Source: Pseudonocardiales bacterium
Lineage (GTDB): Bacteria; Actinomycetota; Actinomycetes; Mycobacteriales; Pseudonocardiaceae
Direction: 5' to 3'
Assembly: GCA_019243635.1 (NCBI GenBank)
Contig: JAFAUB010000076.1
Coordinates: forward strand, 1 to 64,000
DNA length: 64,000 nt
The notes under the pieces were generated by a model. That model was not told the origin of the DNA and did not search any database. It worked only from the letters and a program-made list of their open reading frames with translations. Below are positions 35,652 to 45,671 of the stretch, one piece after another. Each line of letters opens with the position of its first letter. The stretch's first letter is position 1. Made by a program: the position numbers and the translations under genes.

Positions 35652-35697
35652 CTGGTGAGTGCGTAACGGTGTCCGGACACCGTTACGCACTCACCAG
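35652..35697. terminator. 46-nt perfect palindrome between dapD and dapC
   Basis: Positions 35652-35674 and 35675-35697 are exact reverse complements with no spacer (outer CTGGTGAGTGCGTAA). The dapC stop TAA lies in the right half. The left half gives the plus strand the same codons, L-V-S-A-stop. In RNA it folds to a ~21-bp hairpin from either direction. It is most simply a bidirectional terminator. Confidence 0.75.
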
Positions 35698-36789
35698 CCG
35701 GTGTATCGCCTCGGCGATACACCGGTCCGTGGCGGTCAGGGCGACCCGGACGTGCCGGGCGCCGGTGGGGCCGTAGAACTCACCCGGGGCGACGAGCACG
35801 CCGAGCTCGGCTAGCCGGGTCACCGTGTCCCAACACGGCTCGCCCGCAGTGCACCACAGGAACAGCCCACCCTGCGAGCGCTGCACCCGCAGCCCGGCTC
35901 GCTCCAGCGCGGGCGCTAGCAGCGCACGGCGCCGCGCGTACCGGTCCCGCTGCCGCGCGACGTGCGTGTCGTCGGACAGCGCGGCCACCATCGCCTGCTG
36001 CACCGGCCGGGCGACCATCATCCCGGCGTGCTTGCGCACCGCGAGCAGCGCGGCGACCAGCTCGGGGTCACCGGTCACGAAACCGGCCCGGTAGCCGGCG
36101 AGGTTGGACGACTTGGACAGCGAGTGCACCGCCAGCAGGCCGCTGTGATCCCCGCCGGACACCCGCTGGTGCAGTACCGAGACCGGCTGCGCCTCCCATC
36201 CTAGGGAGAGGTAGCACTCGTCGGAGGCGACCACCGCACCGATCTCCCGGGCCTGGCGCACCGCACCGGCAAGCACAGCGGCGGACGCGACGTCGCCGGT
36301 GGGGTTGCGCGGCGAGTTGAGCCAACGCAGCCGGGTACCCCGTGCGGCCGGCTCGTCATCGGCGAGACGCACTGCGGTGGCGCCGGCCAGCCGCGCCCCG
36401 ACCTCATAGGTGGGATAGGCCAGTTCCGGCAGCGCCACGACATCCCGGGGGCCGAGCCCGAGCAGCGTGGGCAGCCAGGCCACCAGCTCTTTGGAACCCA
36501 CCGTCGGCAGCACCGCCTCGGCCGGCACACCGGTCACGCCGTAGCGTCGCGCCAGCGCCGCCACGGCGGCCTGGCGAAGCTCTCGGGTGCCATGCGCGGC
36601 CGGGTAGCCGGGCAGCGCCGAAACCGACTGCAGCGCGTCCCGCAGCACGTCGGGCACCGGGTCCACCGGGGTGCCGACCGACAGGTCGACCACACCACCC
36701 GGATGCTCGCCGGCCCGGCGGGCTGCGCCCTCGAGGCTGTCCCAGGGGAAGTCGGGGAGGACCAGGCGCGCCGCACCCGGAAGGCTCAC
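35683..36789 (-). CDS. dapC: N-succinyldiaminopimelate aminotransferase
   Basis: 368 residues, PLP fold-type I aminotransferase. Substrate/cofactor motifs: [40 protein letters not shown] and the PLP lysine in [17 protein letters not shown]. It acts between DapD and DapE. The GTG at 36789 overlaps the fdxA stop (GTGA) with AGGAG just ahead, so translation is coupled. The fdxA-dapC order is the mycobacterial one. The C-terminal LVSA lies in the 46-nt palindrome. Confidence 0.93.
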   Translation of the reverse strand: MSLPGAARLVLPDFPWDSLEGAARRAGEHPGGVVDLSVGTPVDPVPDVLRDALQSVSALPGYPAAHGTRELRQAAVAALARRYGVTGVPAEAVLPTVGSKELVAWLPTLLGLGPRDVVALPELAYPTYEVGARLAGATAVRLADDEPAARGTRLRWLNSPRNPTGDVASAAVLAGAVRQAREIGAVVASDECYLSLGWEAQPVSVLHQRVSGGDHSGLLAVHSLSKSSNLAGYRAGFVTGDPELVAALLAVRKHAGMMVARPVQQAMVAALSDDTHVARQRDRYARRRALLAPALERAGLRVQRSQGGLFLWCTAGEPCWDTVTRLAELGVLVAPGEFYGPTGARHVRVALTATDRCIAEAIHRLVSA

Positions 36790-37112
36790 TCCTCGTTCTG
36801 CGGCGGCAGCTCGGCGATCATCGGCGGGTCGTACTTGACCGGGCCGACCTTGGCGGCTCCGCCGGGAGAGCCTAGCTCGGCGAAGAAGTCGACATTGGCC
36901 TTGGTGTAGTCCTCCCGCCACTGCTCCGGGACGTCGTCCTCGTAGAAGATGGCCTCCACCGGGCAGACGGGCTCACAGGCACCGCAGTCGACGCACTCGT
37001 CGGGCTGGATGTAGAGCATCCGTTCACCCTCGTAAATGCAGTCCACCGGGCATTCTTCGATGCACGATCTGTCCATGACGTCCACGCAGGGCTCTGCGAT
37101 CACGTATGTCAC
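36786..37112 (-). CDS. fdxA: 7Fe ferredoxin ([3Fe-4S][4Fe-4S])
   Basis: 108 residues from the GTG at 37112 (AGGAGA site upstream). [20 protein letters not shown] then CPVDCIYEG binds one cluster with the 3Fe-type cysteine spacing, and [16 protein letters not shown] binds the 4Fe cluster. A ~50-residue C-terminal extension is normal for FdxA. Low-potential electron carrier in the cytosol, coupled to dapC. Confidence 0.95.
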   Translation of the reverse strand: MTYVIAEPCVDVMDRSCIEECPVDCIYEGERMLYIQPDECVDCGACEPVCPVEAIFYEDDVPEQWREDYTKANVDFFAELGSPGGAAKVGPVKYDPPMIAELPPQNEE

Positions 37113-37176
37113 GGGGTTTCTCCTGCTCCTCACTCGCCGTACCCGAACGGGCCGTCTACCCGCACAGTATCTTCGC

Positions 37177-37560
37177 CTACTCGGTGTCGCCACACGGCCC
37201 CGCCGCTCCCGAGCGGGCCAGCGCCCGGCCCAGCATCACAGCGGCCGGGAACATGCCACCACACAGCAGCAGCGCTGAGCGCCAGTCCGGGGCAAGCAGC
37301 ACGTCGCCGCCCGGTCCGCCGATCCCGAGCACGACGAGCACCAGCGCCCAGACCACCAGCGGGGCCGCGGCCACCACGGATGGTCCGCCCAGCTCCGCTG
37401 CGCTGCGCACCAACCACGGTGTGCTCACCGCAGCGAGCGGGACCGTGATCGGAAACGGCACCGTACCCACCCGCAGCGGCAGGTACAGCAACTCCACCGC
37501 GGCCAGTGCGACGGCATCGAACACCAGCACCCCCAGGGTAATGCGAGCGAGCAGGCTCAT
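37177..37560 (-). CDS. small integral membrane protein, unknown function
   Basis: 127 residues with four hydrophobic helices (starting [20 protein letters not shown]), a pattern common in small uncharacterised actinobacterial membrane proteins. The ATG overlaps the stop of the upstream ABC ATPase gene (ATGA). fdxA follows 64 bp downstream, so it bridges the transporter and fdxA-dapC genes in one likely transcript. No family name can be given with certainty. Confidence 0.75.
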   Translation of the reverse strand: MSLLARITLGVLVFDAVALAAVELLYLPLRVGTVPFPITVPLAAVSTPWLVRSAAELGGPSVVAAAPLVVWALVLVVLGIGGPGGDVLLAPDWRSALLLCGGMFPAAVMLGRALARSGAAGPCGDTE

Positions 37561-38641
37561 CTCCCCCCCTTCCCCCGCATCGAGCGGGCTGAGCGGGGTG
37601 AACCGTCACCGATAACCCCGCTGAGCCCGCTGGATGCAGCGGGGGACCAGTGGCAGGCGGCGGAGTGGTGGGGGGAGGAGTGAGGGGGGGTGAGGGGTGG
37701 GGTTTCGGTGGTGCAGCGGTGGCGTTGGGGGGTGGTGAGCCGGGTGGCGAAGAGGGGACAGCGGGTCCGGAACCGGCAGCCCGAGGGCGGGCTCGCCGGG
37801 TTGGGGACATCCCCGGTGAGGATGATCCGCTCCCGGGCCCGCTCCTTGCGCGGGTCAGGCAGCGGGATCGCCGAGATCAAGGCCTGGGTGTACGGGTGTG
37901 CCGGCGCGCTGAACAGCTCGTCGGATGTGCCCGTCTCCACGATGCGGCCCAGGTACATCACGGCGATCCGGTCGGCCACATGCCGCACCACCGACAGGTC
38001 ATGCGACACGAACAGGTAGGACAGGCCCAGCTGCGCCTGCAGGTCCGCCAGCAGGTTGAGCACACCGGCCTGGATGGAGACGTCCAGCGCGGACACCGGC
38101 TCGTCCAGCACAAGGACCTTCGGGCGTAGCGCGAGCGCCCGTGCGATGCCGATCCGCTGGCGCTGCCCCCCGGAGAACTCGTGCGGGAACCGGTTGCCGT
38201 GCTCGGGCTTGAGCCCGACCAGCGCGAGCAGCTCCCGCACGTTCTCCCGCCCAGCGGGACCGTAAAGGCCGTGGATGCGCAGTGGCTCAGCGATGATCTC
38301 GTTCACCGGCAGCCGCGGGTCGAGCGCGGCGTAGGGGTCCTGGAAGACGATCTGCAACTCGCGCCGCAGCCGTTGCATGGCCTTGCGCGGCAGCGCGGTC
38401 AGCTCGGTGCCCTGGTAGTGAACATGGCCGGCCGTGGCCCCCTGCAGGTTGAGCAGCACCCGCGCCGTGGTGGTCTTGCCGCAGCCCGACTCGCCGACCA
38501 GCCCCAGCGTCTCGTGCGGGTACAGGTCGAAGGACACGTCGCAGACGGCATGCACGTCACCGAGCCGGCGGCGGAGCAGGCCGCGGCCACGCACCGGAAA
38601 GTGCTTGACCAGGTTGCGCACGGACAGCACCGGCTGCCGGG

Positions 38642-38645
<4 letters not shown>
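37557..38645 (-). CDS. oppF: oligopeptide ABC transporter ATPase (OppF/DppF type)
   Basis: 362 residues. Walker A GESGCGKTTTARVLL (about residues 50-64), signature EFSGGQRQRIGIARAL, Walker B VLVLDEPVSALDVS, switch H in VSHDLSVV. The C-terminal oligopeptide-ABC domain has the Cys motif CRFRTRCPL, and the protein ends in a Thr/Pro/His-rich then Ser/Arg-rich tail outside the family norm. Start overlaps oppD (ATGA). Confidence 0.93.
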
Positions 38646-39684
<1,039 letters not shown>

Positions 39685-39688
<4 letters not shown>

Positions 39689-40560
39689 CTCCGCGCCCTC
39701 ACCTGCTGGGGGTCCAGCGCGTCGCGCAGGCCGTCGCCGATGAAGTTGATGGTCAGCGCGATCAGGATGATGAACAGACCCGGGAAGAAGAACAGCCACG
39801 GCCGGGTCTGCACCGCCGTCTGCGCCTCGCTCACCAGCAGCCCCAGCGAGGTGTCCGGGGGCCGCACCCCGAAGCCGAGGTAGGACAGCGCCGTCTCCAG
39901 CAGGATCGCGATGGAGACCAGGACGGTGGCGTTCACGATGATCGAACCGAACGCGTTGGGCACCAGATGCCGGAAGATGATCCTGGCATCGCCGGCGCCG
40001 AGCGCTCTGGCGGCCTCCACGAACTCCTTCTCCCGCAGCGACAGCACCACACCGCGGGCGACCCGGGCGACGTAGGCCCAGTACAGCCCGGCGATCACCA
40101 GGGCGATCAGCCACCAGCTGCCCCCGACGTTGTGACCGAGCACCGCGGCGACGGCCAGCAGCGGCAGGGTGAGGACCAGGTCGGCGAGGCGCATCAGCAC
40201 GGTGTCCAGGCGGCCCCCGTAGTAACCCGCGACGGCCCCCCAGACGGTTCCGACGACGGTGGCGAAGACCGCGACCAGCACCGAGATTCCGATCGAGATC
40301 TGAGTGCCGCGTAACACCTGGGCGAACGTGTCGTGCCCCGCCGCGTCGGTGCCGAACGGGTGGGCCCACGACGGCGGCACCGACTCGTCGGAGGTGAGGT
40401 CCGCGACGGAGTAACGCCACAACCAGCCACCGACGAAGGCCAGCAACACCAGCACCAGCAGCACGACCAGGCTGGCCACGGCCAGCCGGTGCCGCCGAAA
40501 ACGGCGTAGGGCCAACTGCGCCTGGCTGCGCTGCGCAACAGTGAGCTCGCGGTCACGCAT
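39685..40560 (-). CDS. oppC: oligopeptide ABC transporter permease (OppC/DppC type)
   Basis: 291 residues. An N-terminal transmembrane helix plus the BPD_transp_1 domain with five more helices. The ATPase-contacting EAA loop is EFVEAARALGAGDARIIFRH. The ATG at 40560 overlaps oppB by eight bases (ATGCGTGA). Forms the channel with OppB. Confidence 0.93.
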
Positions 40561-41533
40561 GACGGATCCTCGGGTCGAGCACAGCGTAGAGCAGGTCAGC
40601 GGCCAGGTTGAACAGGATGACGAAGGTCGCCGAGACCAGCAGCCACCCCGCGACGGCATAGACGTCGTCGTGCTGGATCGACTCGAGCAGGTAGCTGCCC
40701 GCTCCTCGCCACTGATACACGTTCTCGGTGACGATGGCCCCGGAGATGATCGCACCGAGATCCAGCGCGGTAACGGTGACCAGCGGGATCAACGCGGTGC
40801 GCAGGGCATGCCTGATCGTCACCGTGGCGCGTCGAAGCCCCTTGGCCCGAGCCAGCCGGACATAGTCGCTGCCCAGCACCTCGAGCATGGACGCCCGCTG
40901 GAAACGGCTCCAGGCCGCGAAGGACAGCAGCGCCAGGGAGATCGTGGGCAGGATCATGTGGCCCAGGACGTCGATGACCGACGCCAAGGTGCCACCCTCG
41001 ACGTACACCGAGCTGTCACCGATGGTGAACAGCACCTGGTCACCGACGGTGTCATTGAAGCTGATGCCGGCTTCCTTGAGCAGGATCGCGAACCAGAACG
41101 AGGGCATGGCCAGAAAGAGGAACCCGACGAAGGTGAACGTGTAGTCGGTCGCGGAGTACTGCTTGACGGCGCTGAGGACACCGACGAACACCGCGAGCAC
41201 CAACGCCAGCAGCATCGCCAGCCCGATGAGGCGGAAGGTGACCAGGAACCGATGGGCCAGCTCGGGGCCGATCACCTGGGTGGACTGGACCGATGGACCG
41301 AAGTCACCGCGGATGACACCGGTGATCCAATGCCAGTAGCGCGCCGGCAGCGGCTCGTCCAGATGCAGTCGGTGGGCCTCGAGCTCGAGGGTACGCGGCG
41401 GTGGCGGCGGGTTGCGGGTCTTGAGCCGCGACAGCGGGTCACCGGAGCACGACACCATCACGAACACCACGAACGTGGCGATGACCAGAATCGGCACCGA
41501 CACGAGTATCCGGCGAACCGCGTAGGCGAGCAT
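40553..41533 (-). CDS. oppB: oligopeptide ABC transporter permease (OppB/DppB type)
   Basis: 326 residues. N-terminal VRRILVSVPILVIATFVVFV helix typical of OppB, a periplasmic-side loop, then the permease domain with the EAA loop DYVRLARAKGLRRATVTIRH. The loop after the first helix is Pro-rich (NPPPPPRTL). First permease gene after the repeat-bearing gap. Confidence 0.93.
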   Translation of the reverse strand: MLAYAVRRILVSVPILVIATFVVFVMVSCSGDPLSRLKTRNPPPPPRTLELEAHRLHLDEPLPARYWHWITGVIRGDFGPSVQSTQVIGPELAHRFLVTFRLIGLAMLLALVLAVFVGVLSAVKQYSATDYTFTFVGFLFLAMPSFWFAILLKEAGISFNDTVGDQVLFTIGDSSVYVEGGTLASVIDVLGHMILPTISLALLSFAAWSRFQRASMLEVLGSDYVRLARAKGLRRATVTIRHALRTALIPLVTVTALDLGAIISGAIVTENVYQWRGAGSYLLESIQHDDVYAVAGWLLVSATFVILFNLAADLLYAVLDPRIRHA

Positions 41534-41548
41534 GAACGTCTTCCTGCC

Positions 41549-41662
41549 TCAGCTGGTGGAAGGTGCACAAGCATCCATGAGACCCTGCACGGCCAGGCCA
41601 CAAGGTGCACAAGCATCCATGAGACCCTGCATGGGTGCCCTGGAAGGTGCACAAACATCCAT
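41549..41662 (-). CDS. possible 37-residue repeat peptide between the binding-protein gene and oppB
   Basis: An ATG 14 nt after the binding-protein stop, with AGGCGG a few bases upstream, opens a 37-codon frame made of about three 14-residue units with the core QGLMDACAP. It ends STS-stop, resembling the binding protein's PTS-stop. It may be a leader peptide or simply a frame through the 42-nt DNA repeat. Confidence 0.3.
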   Translation of the reverse strand: MDVCAPSRAPMQGLMDACAPCGLAVQGLMDACAPSTS

Positions 41663-41668
41663 GAGACC
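41562..41668. repeat. three tandem copies of a 42-nt unit
   Basis: GGTGCACAAGCATCCATGAG and the bases following it recur at 41562, 41604 and 41646, exactly 42 nt apart. The first two share 28 identical bases; the third is shorter and has one change. The spacers between the shared blocks are 14 nt and differ. The repeat fills the gap between oppB and the binding-protein gene. Confidence 0.9.
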
Positions 41669-41676
41669 GCCTGGGG

Positions 41677-43434
41677 TCAGCTGGTGGGGCGGAGGGCCCA
41701 CTCGGCGACGTTGTAGGGCGGGCCGTCCTGCGAGGAGTCGTCGCGCACGTTCGCGATGTCGTCGTACAGCGCGATGAACGTGGGTTTCTGGTACAGCGGC
41801 AGCACGTAGGCGTCCTTGGTCAGCCGCCGGTCCGCCTGGTTGAGCATCTCCTCGGCGAGCGAGGCGTCCGTCTGGCTACCGGCCGCGGCGATCAGGCGGT
41901 CGACGTCGGGATTGCTGTAGTGGCCGAAGTTGTCACCCTGCCCGGTGCCCCAGAGCTGCACCGCGCCACCGTAAGGGAACGGGCTCAGGTCCCAGGCGAA
42001 GACAACGATGTCATAGTCCCCCCGCGAGGTCGTGGCACCGAGGTCGTCGGTCGGCACCACCTGCACCGTGATCCCCAGCGGCTTGACTGCCTGGGCGAAC
42101 AGCTCGCACTCGACCTGGCGGATCTGGTTTCCGATGGTGTAGCGGATCCGCATCGGCGGCACCGACATCCCGATCGGTGTCGTGAGCCGGTCACCGTCGA
42201 TCTTGTAACCGGCCGCAGCGAGGATTTGTCTGGCCCGCGCCAGGTTGCCGGAACCCTGACCCGTCTCGCTGACCACGTCCTCGTAGCCGCTCTGCTGCGG
42301 AATGAAGTTGTGGCTGTTCATCGGTTTGACCTTATTGGTGAACTGGCCCACGGTCTTGTCGATGATGGCCTGCCGATCGACCGCGGTGAACATGGCGGTG
42401 CGCAGCGCCGGGTCGGCGAGGTAGCTGTTCTGCAGGTTGAGGTCGAAGTGCTCCCAGTTCAGGCCGAGCCCGATGAAGGACGAGACGCCGGGGATCCGGC
42501 GCACCTGCTGCACGAGATCGACCTGCGGTTGCGGGTAGATGACCTGGACCTCACGGTTCTGCAGCGCCGTCGGTTCCTGGTTCGCATCGGTGATGATCCG
42601 GTAGATCAGCCGGTCGAGCTTCGGGCGCGGCCCGTACCATCTGGGGTTAGGCACCAAGGTGACCGACTCGTTGTTGGTGAAGTCGTCGATCCGGTAAGGG
42701 CCACCGGAGTAGGTCGGCGTGTTCTTTTCGAACCAGGTGAACGACGCGGCCAGTCCCTGTGGGGTCGTGATGTCCCCGTGTCGCGCGGCGACGTGCGCCG
42801 GGTAGATCGGTGAGCCACCACCCCAGAGCTGCTTCCAGTCGGTGAACGGCTTGGTCAGGGTCGCCGTCACCGTCTTGCCGCCCTCGGAGCCGACAACCGA
42901 CTGGACCTGGTCGTAACCGGAGGTGGTGTAGGCGGGGCAGCCTGGGCAGTCACGCCCGTTCTGGACTTTCCAGTTGTAGCTGAAGTCCTCAGCGGTGATC
43001 GGTGTCCCGTCCGACCACACCGCGTCCTTCTTGATCTTGTAGACGATCGTCTCGGGGCTGGTGCCGGTCACCTTCGCCGAGTCGAGCAGACCGGTGTTCA
43101 TCGCCACGGTGAGGTCCGGCTGAGTGACGAAGGTGTAGGGCAACACGGCTTTGAGGACCTCGCCGTTCTCGAACACGTTGCCCTCGCTGGCCAGCAGGTT
43201 CCAGTTCGCGACGTTCTTCTCGATGACGAAGGTGAGCTGGCCACCTTGCCGCAGCGTGCCCGGCCGCGCCGAGTTGCAGGTGTTCGGGCTGGCCTCGCAG
43301 GCGGCGAAGGCTGACCCCGTCTGGCGCTGGCCGCCACCCGCCCTACCGCCACCACCGCAGGCCGCGAGCAGCACCGTGGCGCCCACGACAAGCGCGACCG
43401 CGTACCGCGCCCCTGATCGCCTCATCCACCCCAT
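41677..43434 (-). CDS. oppA: peptide/oligopeptide ABC transporter substrate-binding lipoprotein
   Basis: 585 residues, SBP_bac_5 family. Signal peptide with lipobox VLLAAC (cysteine at about residue 26) followed by a Gly-rich linker. Family stretches VIYKIKKDAVWSDGTPITAE and SGGPYRIDDFTNNESVTLVP are clear. The lipoprotein captures peptides outside the membrane for OppBCDF. It heads the run oppA-B-C-D-F on the minus strand. ATG 43434 or 43425. Confidence 0.92.
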   Translation of the reverse strand: MGWMRRSGARYAVALVVGATVLLAACGGGGRAGGGQRQTGSAFAACEASPNTCNSARPGTLRQGGQLTFVIEKNVANWNLLASEGNVFENGEVLKAVLPYTFVTQPDLTVAMNTGLLDSAKVTGTSPETIVYKIKKDAVWSDGTPITAEDFSYNWKVQNGRDCPGCPAYTTSGYDQVQSVVGSEGGKTVTATLTKPFTDWKQLWGGGSPIYPAHVAARHGDITTPQGLAASFTWFEKNTPTYSGGPYRIDDFTNNESVTLVPNPRWYGPRPKLDRLIYRIITDANQEPTALQNREVQVIYPQPQVDLVQQVRRIPGVSSFIGLGLNWEHFDLNLQNSYLADPALRTAMFTAVDRQAIIDKTVGQFTNKVKPMNSHNFIPQQSGYEDVVSETGQGSGNLARARQILAAAGYKIDGDRLTTPIGMSVPPMRIRYTIGNQIRQVECELFAQAVKPLGITVQVVPTDDLGATTSRGDYDIVVFAWDLSPFPYGGAVQLWGTGQGDNFGHYSNPDVDRLIAAAGSQTDASLAEEMLNQADRRLTKDAYVLPLYQKPTFIALYDDIANVRDDSSQDGPPYNVAEWALRPTS

Positions 43435-43492
43435 GGCCAGGTGACACTACGCCACCTCAGATCCCGCTGTCCCAGCCCTCCCGCTCGCGCTG

Positions 43493-43957
43493 TCATGGCC
43501 CCAGCGAAAGATGGGTGTTAGGCGCTTGAGCCTCGTGCGCCAGATCGGGAATTTCCACCACCACCACGCCGGCATCGGCGAGCAGTTCATAGCCTCGGCA
43601 ATCCGCGACAAAGAGACTGGGCTCTCGCCAGGCCATGACGACCCGAGGGACTCCCGCCGCGAGAATGAGTTGGGTGCAGGTACGCGGCCGTGACTTTCGT
43701 TGCGAGCAGGGCTCCAGCGTGCTGTAGATCGTAGCTGTCCTCAGACGTGGGTCGCCACGTGCCAGCTTCGCCAGCGCCGACTCTTCAGCGTGGACGTGGC
43801 CGTCGGTTTCCCGGGAGTATCCCCGGCTGACCTCTTCTCCGTTCTGGTCGACGATGACAGCCCCGACCGAGAAGGCGCCAGGACTCGGTGGGCACTGGTG
43901 GGCCAGCCTTATGGCCACCCTCATCCACTCGTAATCCACAGGAGTCGGCCGAGTCAT
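43493..43957 (-). CDS. RibD-like zinc deaminase domain protein
   Basis: 154 residues from the ATG at 43957 (GGGGAA upstream). Zinc site HVHAEES plus STLEPCSQRKSRPRTC, with AAGVPRVVMA following, matches the deaminase half of RibD (pyrimidine deaminase) rather than CMP/cytidine deaminases. There is no reductase domain. It may act in riboflavin-like or specialised metabolism. Its GC is below that of the flanking genes, and it opens the accessory island. Confidence 0.85.
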   Translation of the reverse strand: MTRPTPVDYEWMRVAIRLAHQCPPSPGAFSVGAVIVDQNGEEVSRGYSRETDGHVHAEESALAKLARGDPRLRTATIYSTLEPCSQRKSRPRTCTQLILAAGVPRVVMAWREPSLFVADCRGYELLADAGVVVVEIPDLAHEAQAPNTHLSLGP

Positions 43958-44247
43958 CTGTTCCCCTGTTCTCCCGACCGCATCCAAGTGCGGATCCAGG
44001 GCATATCCTGTAAGTCTCGTGATTTGTGGCCAACTCTAGCTGGTGCACTGAGAGCACCCAAGATCAGGACTACCCTCTCGTCAGCCGCCCGGGTAGGAAG
44101 GTGGCCTGGCGAAGCGCCTTGGTCAGTGTAGGCGGGAGGGGTGTGGACACCTCGCCAGGCGGCGGTCATGGGCGGGCTGCACCGCCGGGCGAGGCGCATC
44201 GGGGTGGTGAGGACAGCTGGTGGCCGGCCCCGGCCGCCGAGAGCTGA

Positions 44248-44728
44248 ATCCGGGGGCACACGTCCCCACCGGCGGCCGGCGACGAAGAGCACGAGACTCT
44301 CGAAGCGCTGCGTCAAACGGCCAGCAAGCGGGGCTGGATGTCCACCTACCGGCTGCTGTCCTGGCTCAAGCACTATGTCGAGCTCGAAACCAATGCCGCT
44401 ACCATGCGCAGCTTCGAGAGCGAGGTGATCCACGGACTGCTGCAGACCGAGGAGTACGCACGGCGCCTCCACCTGGTGGCTGGGCCTCTGGTCAAGCCCA
44501 CCGACATCGACATGCTGGTGGCAGCCCGGATGCGCCGGCAACCCCGGCTGACCGACGTGGCGCCACCCTTCGGCTACGAGGAGCACACCGTCGGCGGGAG
44601 TTATGGACGACCCGCGTGAGGTCCAACGGCTGGCCGAGGTGTGGGAGCTGCTGCGCAGCCAGGCCCTCACCATCGAGCGGAGCCTGACCTGGCTGTCCGA
44701 GTTACCGGAGAGAGGATCCGATGCGTGA
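44248..44728 (+). pseudogene. decayed XRE regulator of the DUF5753 type
   Basis: One frame reads LRQTASKRGWMSTYRLLSWL then KHYVELETNA...VIHGLLQTEEYARRL, the DUF5753 core, from after an in-frame TGA at 44245 to 44619. The N-terminal HTH is absent. Near 44600 the reading shifts one frame to DDPREVQRLAEVWELLRSQA and ERSLTWLSEL (to TGA 44726-44728), the normal C-terminal helices of the same domain. The middle of the domain is also deleted. The end overlaps the DUF397 gene start (ATGCGTGA), as in intact pairs. Confidence 0.7.
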
Positions 44729-45008
44729 TCTGAGAAATGCGCAGTGGCGAACGCCGAGCCGCAGTTATGCGGCCAACGCCTGCGTCGAGGTCGCCGGTCT
44801 GCCCGGCGGGCACCGCGCCGTCCGAGACAGCAAAGACCGATCCGGCCCAGCGCTGGTGCTCGCCGCAGCTGAGTGGACCGCGTTCACCACCGGCGTCCGT
44901 GCGGCGAGTTCGACTGACCGAACCGGGACCCCACGGCCGAGCGGTCACCACACCGCCCGGCCGTGCGATGAGTGCACTCAGCCTGTGAGTCTTCAGCAGG
45001 GCGGATAG
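44721..45008 (+). pseudogene. DUF397 protein with a C-terminal frameshift
   Basis: The opening WRTPSRSYAANACVEVAGLP, then VRDSKDRSGPALVLAAAEWT and AFTTGVRA are textbook DUF397. DUF397 normally ends RxGEFD-stop. Here a one-base loss in the GCGGCGAG run (about 44901-44908) moves GAG TTC GAC TGA (44906-44917) out of frame, so translation runs ~30 residues further. DUF397 proteins are small partners of DUF5753 regulators, and this partner is broken too. Confidence 0.7.
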
Positions 45009-45098
45009 GCACAGGCGTGTGCCCAAGCGTGACCCCAGCCGACCCCGGCGGCGTGGCGCCCGGCGTGCGGTGGCTGGAGAGCCCGGGGTGTGAAGTAC

Positions 45099-45407
45099 TC
45101 AGAGTGTGAGCAGGAGCAGCGGCAACTGCACGATCGTGACCAGCAGCGCTGCTGTGGCATGGATGTGGCTCGGCATGCACGGCCGGCCGACAGCGTGGCT
45201 CGCCCACCAGCGAGTCCATGGCCGTGCCACGACGGGCCAGATCAGCAGCAGTGCCGCAGCGGGCACCCAGGTTCGCACGTAGTAAGCGAGAAACGCGCCA
45301 CTGCCCTGCACCGCTGTCTCGACGACTTGCTGACCGACCGAGAGGGGTGGAAATCTGTATCGGCCTCGGCCCGCAACCGAAATTGAGCGACGGTCCGTGG
45401 AGACCAT
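45099..45407 (-). CDS. possible membrane protein fragment
   Basis: 102 codons with two hydrophobic helices (YVRTWVPAAALLLIWPVVAR and a C-terminal LLVTIVQLPLLLLTL). It has no recognised family and no ribosome-binding site. It may be the 3' end of a lost membrane-protein gene. Lies in the decayed stretch of the island. Confidence 0.2.
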   Translation of the reverse strand: MVSTDRRSISVAGRGRYRFPPLSVGQQVVETAVQGSGAFLAYYVRTWVPAAALLLIWPVVARPWTRWWASHAVGRPCMPSHIHATAALLVTIVQLPLLLLTL

Positions 45408-45409
45408 TT

Positions 45410-45616
45410 ATGGAAGAAGCCGTGACGAGCGGGCTGCGAGCATCGGTCAATTGGCCATTTGGAGCCGATAACCCCAGGACTGTAACCGGTCGGCTGCAAC
45501 GTAAAGACCGAAGAGCGATTCGGTTGGATCTTTCCTGGGAGCGCTACGACCCGAACCATCCCACAATGCAGCGTGCGTGGAGTTCGCTATTGCGCGCCTC
45601 ACGGCGGCTAGCTTAA
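45410..45616 (+). CDS. small hypothetical protein
   Basis: 68 codons from ATG 45410 (MEEAVTSGLRASVNWPFGAD). GC is lower than in core genes, like that of the adjacent TIR-WD40 gene, with which it converges. No recognised family. Coding status uncertain. The rest of 45009-45671 holds nothing recognisable. Confidence 0.3.
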   Translation: MEEAVTSGLRASVNWPFGADNPRTVTGRLQRKDRRAIRLDLSWERYDPNHPTMQRAWSSLLRASRRLA

Positions 45617-45671
45617 CGTATATATTCATTTGAGCGAAGCTTTGTAGAGTCCATCTGGTTGAGCTGACCGA

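Noticed and set aside
35433..35666. 77-codon plus-strand frame ending in the palindrome
   Set aside because: Its sequence is in a different frame from the CHAD relic and resembles no protein. Kept only as evidence for the shared LVSA ending.
41562..41668. CRISPR-like array
   Set aside because: Only three units, direct repeats of 28 nt with 14-nt spacers, no palindromy and no cas genes. It fits a tandem duplication.
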